Source: Cellulosilyticum sp. I15G10I2 (GTDB taxonomy: Bacteria; Bacillota; Clostridia; Lachnospirales; Cellulosilyticaceae). From it: DNA of 64,000 nt. Where the stretch lies: positions 248,001 through 312,000 of the forward strand of contig NZ_FMMP01000009.1 of the NCBI RefSeq assembly GCF_900095725.1, read 5' to 3'. The translations under genes were made by a program, and so were the position numbers. Numbering within the stretch: the stretch's first letter is position 1; each line of letters opens with the position of its first letter. Under the pieces are notes generated by a model that had not been told where the DNA came from, did no database searches, and saw only the letters and a list, made by a program, of their open reading frames with translations. This document shows, piece by piece, positions 17,713-25,778 of the stretch.

Positions 17713-19023
17713 TTATGGCCTCCAAATATGCCAGAGATGATTATCCTGACCTCTTCCAAATACATCAAGTCTATTACCGCCCCACGATACTGCCGCAGGC
17801 TCTGATGTTAATGTTCCGCCAAGAGATTGCCAGCCACTCCATCTTGTTCCGTTCCAGGTTCTAAAGAGTAATTGGTTATTGCTTCCACGAGCAAAAACTT
17901 CAAGCCGGTTAGGTGCTGTTGATGCAGCTGCTGGCCCTCCGTTTATCGTTCCTCCACCTAAATCTTCCCAGTCGCTCCATCTCGATCCGTCCCACCATTT
18001 ATGCCATAAACTATTGTTTTGTCCGCGCCCAAATACGTCAATACGATTAGGCCCCCAGGATACTGCTGCAGGCGCTGATGTGAGCACACCGCCTAAGCTT
18101 CCCCACTCACTCCATCCTGATCCGTCCCACCACCTATGCCACAGCGCATTATCTTGACCTCTTCCAAATACATCAATACGATTTGGCCCCCAAGATGCGG
18201 CTGCAGGCGCTGAAGTTAATATGCCGCCTAAGCTTCCCCATTCGCTCCATCTCGAACCGTTCCACCACTTATGCCATAGCGCATTATCTTGACCTCTTCC
18301 AAATACATCAATACGATTGGGACCCCAGGATACTGCTGCCGGAGCTGATGTGAGTACGCCACCTAAGCTTCCCCACTCACTCCACCTTGAACCATCCCAC
18401 CATTTATGCCACAAAGCATTGTCTTGACCTCTTCCAAAAGTATCCAAGCGATTAGACTGCCAGGATGCCACCGCAGGTGCCGATGTTAAAATGCCACCAA
18501 GATCTTCCCACTCACTCCACCTTGAAGGTGGTTGCTGAGGTGGTTGTTGTGGGGGCTGTTGCTGAATACTTTGTAGTGTAAAGCGGATAATAGATCTTAT
18601 GATCTGGGATATACGATTCATAGGGACGCCAAATCCTCTTAAAGCCGCAAAAACGAGTTGATTATCACGTCTATAAGCATCAAAAATTCTATTGGTCTTC
18701 TGTTCAATGCCTCCTGTATACTTATCTTCTTCTCTTAGTACATAGGTTACAATATTTCTAAAAATATTGCGCAGTACAACTCTTTGTATTCTATATCTCT
18801 GAAGCTCCAAGTAGTAGTTATTAAATTCCCTGTTAACAAGCCCCATGATTCTATTGATGTCCTGGGGTCTCTGACGTATCACATCATCTTCGTTTAATTT
18901 ATCATTATCTTCTTCATATACATCTAGGTAATCTGTTATTATATTATTGCAAAATGGGCAAATATTAGTGTGATCGTACTCTCGTCTTTGTAAATTGGGA
19001 TGGTCCTTATAAGATTCATTCAT
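17713..19023 (-). CDS. PLL-type beta-propeller lectin with zinc-finger-like N-domain
   Basis: The 436-residue protein has three parts. Residues 1-150 are charged and helical with an early CPFC motif (Cys22, Cys25). A Gln/Pro linker (about 154-167) follows. Residues 168-436 are six near-identical repeats of 45 residues, each of the form RWSxWxxLGG, TSAPAAxSW, NRIDVFGRGQDN and LWHKWWDGS. These match the DUF346/PLL lectin repeat that forms sugar-binding beta-propellers; seven blades are usual, so one may come from another part or the propeller has six. No signal peptide is visible, so it is cytosolic, released by lysis or exported by an unknown route. The N-domain is not recognised. Confidence 0.75.
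   Translation of the reverse strand: MNESYKDHPNLQRREYDHTNICPFCNNIITDYLDVYEEDNDKLNEDDVIRQRPQDINRIMGLVNREFNNYYLELQRYRIQRVVLRNIFRNIVTYVLREEDKYTGGIEQKTNRIFDAYRRDNQLVFAALRGFGVPMNRISQIIRSIIRFTLQSIQQQPPQQPPQQPPSRWSEWEDLGGILTSAPAVASWQSNRLDTFGRGQDNALWHKWWDGSRWSEWGSLGGVLTSAPAAVSWGPNRIDVFGRGQDNALWHKWWNGSRWSEWGSLGGILTSAPAAASWGPNRIDVFGRGQDNALWHRWWDGSGWSEWGSLGGVLTSAPAAVSWGPNRIDVFGRGQNNSLWHKWWDGSRWSDWEDLGGGTINGGPAAASTAPNRLEVFARGSNNQLLFRTWNGTRWSGWQSLGGTLTSEPAAVSWGGNRLDVFGRGQDNHLWHIWRP
17716..18522 (-). repeat. Six in-frame tandem repeats of about 135 bp
   Basis: The C-terminal 269 codons of the lectin gene are six direct repeats of 45 codons (one of 46, the last of 43). Repeats 2-4 are nearly identical at protein level and very similar in DNA, which points to recent unit duplication or gene conversion. 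The fifth copy is the most diverged. Confidence 0.85.
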
Positions 19024-19122
19024 TTACTAATCATTCCTTTAAATGACACTATTATATGATATGAAACGGCTCTCTACATTATTAATAAAAGATACATTTA
19101 AATGGCTATTATCTAAATAAAG

Positions 19123-20487
19123 TTATTTTATTGTAAGGTTCCTAATATGCGTATTATAAAGAGAGGAAGTATTCCACTTGGGATATGGAAAGTAAAAACT
19201 ATTTAATAGTTCCAAAGAGGTAATGAGGGTATAGTTTGTTATGCATTTATTTTTGGGCGTCATCACAAAAGTAAGATGATTAAAATACCTAAGCTCTTCA
19301 ATTAATTCTGGAAAGATACTATCATCAGCCTCCCACATAGTAATAAAAGGTCCTTCTATATTAAGCGTTTTGTCTTTTGCAAGTCCTGCATAAGTACGAG
19401 CAGCCCGAATACTAGTGGCTTTAGAGGAAGAAAGAAAATAGGCTCCAAAACAGAATAAGACCTCATTAGAAATCGAACTTAATCGTTCAATAATGGTATC
19501 AAGTTTTGCTAATCTATCTGTAATAGATTTATTTTCACTGGTAAAGCATATCTCCTTACTATCTGTTGTGGTATTAGAAGTACCACTAAGATTTGACTTA
19601 GTAACAGCGTATTGTTTGCATTCCTCTTCAGCTACTGATCGGTCATTTGTATTATCAATTTCAGAAGTCTCACTATAGCTGAGACCTAAACTTAATTGAG
19701 GTAAATCCTTAGGTTGAACCACTGCTAATGGCGCAATAATTATACCTTTTGTCGTACTGCATTCATTAGTTATGCCATTAGTAACTGTGCAGGAAGTACC
19801 ATCTGTCTCTGTAATACTTTTGGATATCTGCGTAGAAGGGTTTTTTGCGAAGCTATGGGTTAACTCATACTCTGTCTGACTAAAAGAAGATAATTCAGTA
19901 TACAAGTCTTCTAATTCTTTGATAAAACACTTTATTTCATCACCTATACAAGAAGATGCTAAAAAAAACGCTACAAAATCTTCCTTGTTCATTAGTTCTA
20001 GTAACTTTTGATTAATAGGGGTATTACTTGAAGACGTATTATTAGGGATAACTATAGCAGAAGAAAGCGCCTGATAGCTGTCAGGATTAAATACCTTAGC
20101 TAAAATCAGAGAGCTCTCCTCTAAAGATAGTTCTCTCACTTCACTATTGGGATAAGAACTTATCAAACCACTTTTAAGAACATCTAATGCAGTACCCATG
20201 CTTTTAGCTGCTTTAACGCCTACATAAAAAGTCAGTTTATGATGCGAAGATTGAAGAATATAGCCAAATACCCCATTCAAATCACCTAGTGTGTCAAGAA
20301 CAAAGCTAAAAAAATTAGGAGATAGAGGTTCTGTAAGCATTTCAATTTTAAGGAGTATAATACTGCCTGCCTTATTTGACGGACAAAAGGTAAGGTTATG
20401 AAGATTATTAAGATACTCTTTATTAACTAAAAATTTATATAGATTCAGAAGTTCATCTAATAAGCTTTCATTTCGAGGATTGTGCAT
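19123..20487 (-). CDS. Unrecognised 454-residue protein
   Basis: I do not recognise this protein. Residues 1-200 look globular (KLTFYVGVKAAKS, SYPNSEVREL). Residues about 205-310 are rich in Ser, Thr, Asn and Glu and look disordered. Residues about 315-440 look globular again, with RAARTYAGLAKDK and NIEGPFITMWEAD. There is no signal peptide, membrane helix or Walker motif. The layout resembles the N-terminal half of some large P-loop ATPases without the ATPase part, but that is only an impression. It lies 99 bases upstream of the lectin gene on the same strand, so the two may work together. AAAGGAG precedes the ATG. Confidence 0.6.
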   Translation of the reverse strand: MHNPRNESLLDELLNLYKFLVNKEYLNNLHNLTFCPSNKAGSIILLKIEMLTEPLSPNFFSFVLDTLGDLNGVFGYILQSSHHKLTFYVGVKAAKSMGTALDVLKSGLISSYPNSEVRELSLEESSLILAKVFNPDSYQALSSAIVIPNNTSSSNTPINQKLLELMNKEDFVAFFLASSCIGDEIKCFIKELEDLYTELSSFSQTEYELTHSFAKNPSTQISKSITETDGTSCTVTNGITNECSTTKGIIIAPLAVVQPKDLPQLSLGLSYSETSEIDNTNDRSVAEEECKQYAVTKSNLSGTSNTTTDSKEICFTSENKSITDRLAKLDTIIERLSSISNEVLFCFGAYFLSSSKATSIRAARTYAGLAKDKTLNIEGPFITMWEADDSIFPELIEELRYFNHLTFVMTPKNKCITNYTLITSLELLNSFYFPYPKWNTSSLYNTHIRNLTIK

Positions 20488-20569
20488 AAAAAGACTACTC
20501 CTTTATACGCCGTAGTAATTACTATATGTTATAAAGTGACGGCTTTATTACTGCTTTTAAAATTGAAAG

Positions 20570-22315
20570 TTAAAGAGATCTTTTTCTCTTTATTAGCTCA
20601 TTAAATTTAAGATCCATTTCAGTATAAGCTAAAGTCCCTGGGGAAATTTTACTTAGCTCTCCTAGTACATAGACTATTTCATTTTCAAGCAGCATTTTTT
20701 GCTCCTTTTTACTCTTTTCATTATTTATAGATGTAACAGCATTCTTTTTGTTTTTCGCAAATAAATCATCCAAATAATCTTTAGGGTTTTCTATTCGTTT
20801 TTTTATTTTATTATCTTCAAAAACTAGAAGATAGTCACAAAGGTTTTCAATCATATATCTATCATGTGATACTAAAACTATAGTTCCCTTATATGCCTTT
20901 AGAGCCTCTTCTAATTTTTCTCTGCTATAAATATCCAGATGGTTTAAGGGTTCATCTAATACTAATAAGTCTTCTTGTTTTATAATAAGCTTTGTCATTC
21001 TAACCCTTGTGAGCTCTCCTAAACTTAAGGTCGTAAGCGGCTGTCTTATCATCTTTTCATTAAAACCCATATTTGCGAGCAGTGTCCGGATCCTGCCCTC
21101 TTCCTCTCTGGAACTAAATTCAAATAAATCTATAACAGACTTACTTGTGTCTAGGTCTAAAGCCTCCTGGCTCAGGTAGCCTATATTGATAGATTGACTT
21201 ATAAAAATTTCTCCCGCATCTACATTCTCCTTGCCAAGAAGCATTTTTAAAAGCGTCGTTTTACCACAGCCATTGGGGCCAAATATCGCCACCCTCTCAC
21301 CTCTCATAATACAAAAGGAGGATTCACTAAATAAAATCCGGGAATCAAAACGCTTTTCAATATCTACAGCTTCTATCATTCTTGTTTTCTTTAGAGATGT
21401 CTCATTAAATCTAAAATCAATCTTTTTGTCTTCTTCAGGTTTTTTTATCCCTTCAACATTCATCTTTTCTAAACTTTTAATTTTTGATTTTATTTGCCTA
21501 TCCTTTTTCTTCGCTTTCATTCTGAAGTATTCTTTTTTACCTAGTCCCTCTCTTTGTTTTTTTGCAGAGTCTTTATGAACCTTTTCGGACCAGCTTTTTA
21601 ATCTGCTTATCTCCTCTTTAATTTTAGCTTTATTGTTCTCCACGATGTCATATTGATGAAGCTGACTTTCATATCTTTTTCTTTTTTCATCTTTATAGAA
21701 ACTATAGTTTCCAGAATAAACATCTGCTCCACCTTTATGGATCTCAATAATCTTATTGACTACCCTATCTAGAAAATATCTATCATGGGATATGACCAGT
21801 ATCGTACCCTTATACTTATTTAATGCCTCTATAAGCCAATGCATTCCCTGGTAATCCATATGATTGGTGGGTTCATCCAATATAAGAAACTCTGGACTAT
21901 GATCCCATATGTGAGCAAGAGCAACCTTCATTTTTTCACCACCGCTTAAACTGGCAAGCCGTTGTTCTTCCACTAAATCTATTTTTCCTATACCAAGGTA
22001 GCTTGATATCTCCAAGAAACTTTTTAAATAACCCGAGTCTTGGATGGTTACTTCTTCTCCCGACCAACTCCTTTGGCTATAAAAACCATCCTGTTTAAGA
22101 TAGCCAATTTCTATATCTTTCTTATCCCAAAGAAGGCTCCCGCCTTCCGGTTTAAGCCTTCCATAAATGATGTTTGCTAAAGTGCTTTTCCCTGCTCCAT
22201 TGATGCCTACCAACCCTACTCTATCACCTAAAGCAATGTGAAAACTCACATCATTTAAAATAACTGCATCACCGAATTCTTTTTTTATGCCTTGTGCACT
22301 AAGCAGCTTTGTCAT
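20570..22315 (-). CDS. ABC-F family ATPase (ribosome protection type)
   Basis: The 581-residue soluble protein has two ABC domains and no membrane part. Domain one (about 5-215) has GINGAGKST, SLSGGEKMKVALAHI and LILDEPTNHMD; domain two (about 300-495) has GPNGCGKTT, LSLGELTRVRMTKL and LLVLDEPLNHLD. A charged linker of about 85 residues with a KKKDRQIKSKIK stretch lies between, and a helical C-terminal extension follows. ABC-F proteins bind the ribosomal E site; some displace macrolides, lincosamides or pleuromutilins. The subfamily cannot be assigned by eye. I start at ATG 22315, which has GAGGTGA upstream. The leader carries a small ORF and attenuator, which supports drug-induced expression. 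Confidence 0.88.
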   Translation of the reverse strand: MTKLLSAQGIKKEFGDAVILNDVSFHIALGDRVGLVGINGAGKSTLANIIYGRLKPEGGSLLWDKKDIEIGYLKQDGFYSQRSWSGEEVTIQDSGYLKSFLEISSYLGIGKIDLVEEQRLASLSGGEKMKVALAHIWDHSPEFLILDEPTNHMDYQGMHWLIEALNKYKGTILVISHDRYFLDRVVNKIIEIHKGGADVYSGNYSFYKDEKRKRYESQLHQYDIVENNKAKIKEEISRLKSWSEKVHKDSAKKQREGLGKKEYFRMKAKKKDRQIKSKIKSLEKMNVEGIKKPEEDKKIDFRFNETSLKKTRMIEAVDIEKRFDSRILFSESSFCIMRGERVAIFGPNGCGKTTLLKMLLGKENVDAGEIFISQSINIGYLSQEALDLDTSKSVIDLFEFSSREEEGRIRTLLANMGFNEKMIRQPLTTLSLGELTRVRMTKLIIKQEDLLVLDEPLNHLDIYSREKLEEALKAYKGTIVLVSHDRYMIENLCDYLLVFEDNKIKKRIENPKDYLDDLFAKNKKNAVTSINNEKSKKEQKMLLENEIVYVLGELSKISPGTLAYTEMDLKFNELIKRKRSL

Positions 22316-22381
22316 AAAAATCACCTCATTTTCATAAATATATTTGCTTTACTTATGAGCTAAGAATCTTTTAACCCCAAC

Positions 22382-22417
22382 AAAAAAGCAGTCAGCGGTT
22401 GTATCGCACTGACTGCT
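22382..22417 (-). terminator. Attenuator hairpin in the ABC-F leader
   Basis: AGCAGTCAG (22387-22395) pairs perfectly with CTGACTGCT (22409-22417). On the minus strand it is followed by TTTTTT. It lies 67 bases upstream of the ABC-F start and downstream of the leader ORF, so premature termination here would shut the gene off. No minus-strand gene upstream needs this terminator. Confidence 0.75.
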
Positions 22418-22434
22418 AAAAAAATTACAAATTC

Positions 22435-22482
22435 ACAAGAAAGCGTGCAAAAGCGCACGTACTTTCCCATTTCATAAAAAAT
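22435..22482. repeat. Hairpin repeat, short copy A
   Basis: This 48-base block shares both ends with the 91-base repeats at 36771 and 39244 but lacks 43 central bases. It begins ACAAGAAAG and ends TTTCATAAAAAAT. It contains a GC-rich hairpin (CGTGC with GCACG). It lies inside the ABC-F leader, just upstream of the attenuator on the minus strand. Confidence 0.65.
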
Positions 22483-22563
22483 CGTACAAAAAAACTGCGT
22501 TTTAACACACAGTAAAATGATCGATTATATCCTATTTTATCAGTGTTCTTAACTCATACAACT

Positions 22564-22620
22564 GTATTTAAAGCATCACAAAAAAGGATATGGTAATCCC
22601 TTAAAATTAACTTTAAATAC
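22564..22620 (-). promoter_or_regulatory. Long stem in the ABC-F leader
   Basis: GTATTTAAAG (22564-22573) and CTTTAAATAC (22611-22620) are perfect complements around a 37-base loop, which itself holds a small GGAT/ATCC stem. The stem starts 15 bases after the leader-ORF stop, the place where a stalled ribosome would disturb it. It may act as anti-antiterminator. No competing pairing was computed. Confidence 0.55.
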
Positions 22621-22635
22621 CACTATTCAATTGTA

Positions 22636-22662
22636 TTATTTTGTTAAGAACGTAATCTTCAT
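22636..22662 (-). CDS. Leader peptide of the ABC-F gene
   Basis: An eight-residue ORF (MKITFLTK) begins at ATG 22662 and ends with TAA at 22636. An AGGAG ribosome-binding site lies seven bases before it. It is followed by a long stem (22564-22620), a second hairpin and an intrinsic terminator before the ABC-F start. Short leader ORFs of this kind are known to sense ribosome-targeting antibiotics by stalling and thereby to prevent termination ahead of ABC-F genes. The peptide itself is too short to assign by homology; the evidence is its position and the strong ribosome-binding site. Confidence 0.65.
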   Translation of the reverse strand: MKITFLTK

Positions 22663-22925
22663 TTCTTTCTCCTTTTCAACTTACAGCTTATTAAACTTTC
22701 TTTATAACAATTTTATGTTATCATACTATTAAATTGAAATCAATTGCTTCATGATCTTTTATTGCAAGCAAATAATTCTACTATAATATTAATCTATTAT
22801 ATGCATTGCATGAAAAATATCATTTTAGTTCCTCTACACTCATTTTTCTAGCTTTCAAAAAAATACATATTTTTTTCCGGAAACGGTTATCTTATGTCTA
22901 TCATTCACCTAACCAGAGGCCCAAA

Positions 22926-23414
22926 ATGAAAAATCTAAATAAACTCAAATTATACACAATGCTTATTTTATCTATTGCAATTATATTCACAACTATCCCA
23001 TTAAGTGCTTCAAATATTGTTAGAGATATTGAGCACGAAATGGTTATTAAGCAATATATTAGTGATATTAAAGACGTACAAAATCACGTTTTTTCTTTAT
23101 CTCAAATTGTTGTAGGCAATCTACCTGAAGATCTCTCTCGAATAAGAAATGAGATTAATTTCATTAATATACGAATCCAAGAATTAAGTAGGACTGTCTT
23201 ACTCTATACGAGATCAACCCCAAGTATAAGTTTTCAAAACAGAGATGCCCTGCTTGTTTGTGTTGCTCTCAATCTCCTTAAGAATTCTCTGTATCAACTC
23301 AATATGCTTATATATGTAGATAATAATGTAGATAAAAGTATATTGTTAGAAGATTTTTATCTATTTAAAAGAATCAGCATTGAAACACTTGAGACATTGG
23401 AAAAGAACTTCTGA
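22926..23414 (+). CDS. Small secreted protein of unknown function
   Basis: I do not recognise this 162-residue protein. It has a clear signal peptide (1-29, with LILSIAIIFTTIPLSAS) and a helical mature part with heptad-like leucines (DIKDVQNHVFSLSQIV, INIRIQELSRTVLLY). No Cys, repeat or catalytic motif stands out. I use ATG 22926 because it begins the signal peptide; the longer frame from 22806 adds 40 residues that look non-coding. The ribosome-binding site (AGAGG) is weak. It is divergent from the ABC-F leader and just upstream of the TetR/EFR1 pair but separated from it by a promoter. Confidence 0.55.
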   Translation: MKNLNKLKLYTMLILSIAIIFTTIPLSASNIVRDIEHEMVIKQYISDIKDVQNHVFSLSQIVVGNLPEDLSRIRNEINFINIRIQELSRTVLLYTRSTPSISFQNRDALLVCVALNLLKNSLYQLNMLIYVDNNVDKSILLEDFYLFKRISIETLETLEKNF

Positions 23415-23466
23415 TCTATTATAAACATTTAACAGCAAAAGAAGTTGGCAAGTACGTATACATACG

Positions 23467-23495
23467 TTGACCGATCGATCGGTTTATGCTATACT
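23467..23495 (+). promoter_or_regulatory. Promoter with TetR-type operator
   Basis: TTGACC (23467-23472) and TATACT (23490-23495) are 17 bases apart. A perfect 14-base palindrome, ACCGATCGATCGGT (23470-23483), overlaps the -35 and the spacer. It lies 20 bases before the TetR start, so the regulator probably represses its own operon here. Confidence 0.75.
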
Positions 23496-23515
23496 AAAAA
23501 TAAAAAGGTGTCTTT

Positions 23516-24109
23516 ATGATTACTAACAATCTTCCAACAACTCTCTCTGCTTCTGAACGTATTTTATATGCCGCCATGCAGATCATCAGTGAAAATGGGC
23601 TCAAGGGACTCAGCGCCTCAAAGCTTGCAAATATGGCTCATATTAGTAAAAGCACAGTCTTTCATTACTTTAAAAAAATGGATGATATACCCGCTCTCAT
23701 TCTTGAAAAATTATATAGTGAAATTATTACCCCTATACAAGAACAAGACTTTGACAATGTATATGCCTATCTTAGCGCCCTTGGAACAGCTAGTTTTTCT
23801 GATAATGCGCATCATATTATCATCTACAAAGCCTTTTTGAGCCTTTATGAAGCCAGTATGCATGACCCAGGCTTACATCAAATCGTTGCTGAGTGTTCTC
23901 ATGAGTTTAGTTTAATACTTAGTGCTAAACTGCAAAGCCTCTCTCCCAAGCCTGTAAATGAAGTGCTTTTAAGGGATTTAACACATCTTATTTTTATGAG
24001 TTTGGACGGTATTGGTCTCCACTATTTAATTCATGGGGATCGCCTTAAAGCTCAAACAGCATGGGAACTGCTGATTAAGTCTCTTGTCAGTCAATATCAT
24101 TTAGACTAG
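23516..24109 (+). CDS. TetR family regulator
   Basis: The 197-residue protein has an N-terminal TetR HTH (about 12-58) with ILYAAMQIISENGLKGLSA and the recognition stretch HISKSTVFHYFKKMDDI. The C-terminal half is helical with no recognisable ligand signature. It is the first gene of an operon with the EFR1 flavodoxin-ferredoxin protein 11 bases downstream. The operator-like palindrome in its promoter points to autorepression. AAAAAGG lies just before the ATG. The inducer is unknown. Confidence 0.88.
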   Translation: MITNNLPTTLSASERILYAAMQIISENGLKGLSASKLANMAHISKSTVFHYFKKMDDIPALILEKLYSEIITPIQEQDFDNVYAYLSALGTASFSDNAHHIIIYKAFLSLYEASMHDPGLHQIVAECSHEFSLILSAKLQSLSPKPVNEVLLRDLTHLIFMSLDGIGLHYLIHGDRLKAQTAWELLIKSLVSQYHLD

Positions 24110-24120
24110 GAGGATTCAGA

Positions 24121-24963
24121 ATGAAAAAAATAGTCATTTATTACTTTAGCGGAACCGGAAACACCTGGTGGCTTGCTAAGGCTCTCCAAGAAAAACTGTC
24201 CCAGCATAAACACCAAGTAGCCTGTCATTCTATTGAAACACTTACGGCCAAAGAGGGCATTGACCTTCCCGGGGATTTTGATCATATTATTTTTGGTTTC
24301 CCAGTTTATGGTTCAACAGCCCCAAAGCTTATGCTTGATTTTATGCATCATTTTCCAGATGCAGCCCATAGTCAAACTGTGAGTGTTTTTGGAACCCACG
24401 CCTTAGCCTCTGGAGATACTGCTTATCACATCAGTAAGTTGCTTGCAAAAAAAGGATATCTGATCAAACAAACCATGCATTTTACAATGATGACCAACCT
24501 GCACATTCCAAGGTTCAGATTCTTGCCCCCAAGAAATGATTACCGCGTTAGTAAACTGCATCAAAAAACGCTTCCTAAAGTTGAAAAGTTGGCTCATGCA
24601 ATTACCTTTGACAAAAATATAATCGTTGGCAAAAATCTTCCAGGCTTTCTTCTCGGTTATCTTCAGCGCAGTCATGTTGATAAGCTTATTGCTACAGCGA
24701 GCCGTGATTTTGAGGTAGATATGTCCCGCTGCACCCGTTGCAATAAATGTCAGCGTATATGCCCTGTCCACAATATTGTAAAAACAGATAGTTCCTATAC
24801 ATTTAAAAACAACTGCATCTTATGCATGCGTTGTTATAGCCAGTGTCCAAAATGCGCTATTCTCATTGGAAAAGCTTCATCAGATGAAATAAAATACCCT
24901 CGTTATAGAGGTCCTGAGCCTTCTTTTGATGCACAGATCTTAACAAATCACATAAGCTCATGA
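24121..24963 (+). CDS. EFR1 family flavodoxin-ferredoxin protein
   Basis: The 280-residue protein joins an N-terminal flavodoxin-like domain (FMN loop YYFSGTGNTWWLAK at residues 6-19) to a C-terminal ferredoxin domain with two Cys clusters, CTRCNKCQRICP and CILCMRCYSQCP. These can hold two 4Fe-4S clusters. Such EFR1 proteins are common in anaerobes and are thought to pass electrons; the partner is not known. It is co-transcribed with the TetR gene. Its last 16 bases overlap the 3' end of the convergent hydro-lyase gene. AGGAGG precedes ATG 24121. Confidence 0.85.
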   Translation: MKKIVIYYFSGTGNTWWLAKALQEKLSQHKHQVACHSIETLTAKEGIDLPGDFDHIIFGFPVYGSTAPKLMLDFMHHFPDAAHSQTVSVFGTHALASGDTAYHISKLLAKKGYLIKQTMHFTMMTNLHIPRFRFLPPRNDYRVSKLHQKTLPKVEKLAHAITFDKNIIVGKNLPGFLLGYLQRSHVDKLIATASRDFEVDMSRCTRCNKCQRICPVHNIVKTDSSYTFKNNCILCMRCYSQCPKCAILIGKASSDEIKYPRYRGPEPSFDAQILTNHISS

Positions 24964-25730
24964 TCTTTTTTATCTGTTATAAACATATGCCCGGGAGAGT
25001 GCGTGATCATGATTTCGGGTTTTACGTTCATTGCCACAGCTTGCGGGGTCACACCACATGGCCAAAACACTGGGACTTCACCTGGCTTAATCTCCACAGG
25101 GTCTCCAAAATCCGGCTTATCAATATTTCTTATCCCGATATCATGGGGATTTCCTATATGGATCGGTGCGCCATGCACACTAGGATATCTCGAAGTAATC
25201 TGTACTGCTTGGACAACCTTATCTCTCGGAATAGGTCTCATGCTGACAACCGTAGGTCCCGAAAATATACCTGCCGGCTTACAGTCTATGTTGGTGATAT
25301 ACATCGGTACATTAGTCCCCATTTCTATATGTCTGATGCCTATCCCCCCTTGCATAAGTGCCGATTCAAAGGTAAAGCTGCAGCCTATTATAAAAGAAAC
25401 AAAGTCTTCTCTCCAAAATGACTGTATATCTGCATACTCCCCTGTGTTTTCCCCTTTGGTATAGACTCTATATTTAGGAATATCTGTGGCAATATCAGAT
25501 TGTGGTGCAATTTGAGTTTCTCTTGCCCCTTCATCCATTACTTCAAGTATAGGACATGCCTTAGGATTTCTAAAAGCAAATAAAAGAAAGTCATAGGCAT
25601 ACTTTTTAGGTAAAATGACCAAATTCCCTTGGGTGTACCCCCTGCACATTCCTGCTGTAGGACCTTGTATCTCCCCTTTTCTGATCCACTCTCTCACTTG
25701 TTGCGGGCTGGCATTCACTAAATCTCTCAT
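24948..25730 (-). CDS. DUF1445 family putative hydro-lyase
   Basis: The 260-residue protein belongs to the YcsI/DUF1445 family, annotated as putative hydro-lyases and related to D-glutamate cyclase. Typical stretches are TAGMCRGYTQGNLVILP, FIIGCSFTFESAL, NVPMYITNIDCKPAGIF and VHGAPIHIGNPHDIGI, and CGVTPQAVAM near the C-terminus. Length agrees with the family (about 260-270). It is alone on its strand, and its 3' end overlaps the EFR1 gene, so both lack a separate terminator. The substrate in this organism is not known. Confidence 0.85.
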   Translation of the reverse strand: MRDLVNASPQQVREWIRKGEIQGPTAGMCRGYTQGNLVILPKKYAYDFLLFAFRNPKACPILEVMDEGARETQIAPQSDIATDIPKYRVYTKGENTGEYADIQSFWREDFVSFIIGCSFTFESALMQGGIGIRHIEMGTNVPMYITNIDCKPAGIFSGPTVVSMRPIPRDKVVQAVQITSRYPSVHGAPIHIGNPHDIGIRNIDKPDFGDPVEIKPGEVPVFWPCGVTPQAVAMNVKPEIMITHSPGHMFITDKKDHELM

Positions 25731-25778
25731 CTCATCCTTCTCCTCTCTATATCAGCAATCCATTCATACTCTAGCAAT

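Noticed and set aside
17716-18522. Tandem repeats as a CRISPR array
   Set aside because: The repeat unit is about 135 bp, stays in frame without spacers and encodes lectin blades.
24403-24771. 122-codon minus-strand frame inside the EFR1 gene
   Set aside because: Antisense to the flavodoxin-ferredoxin gene; no ribosome-binding site or family features.
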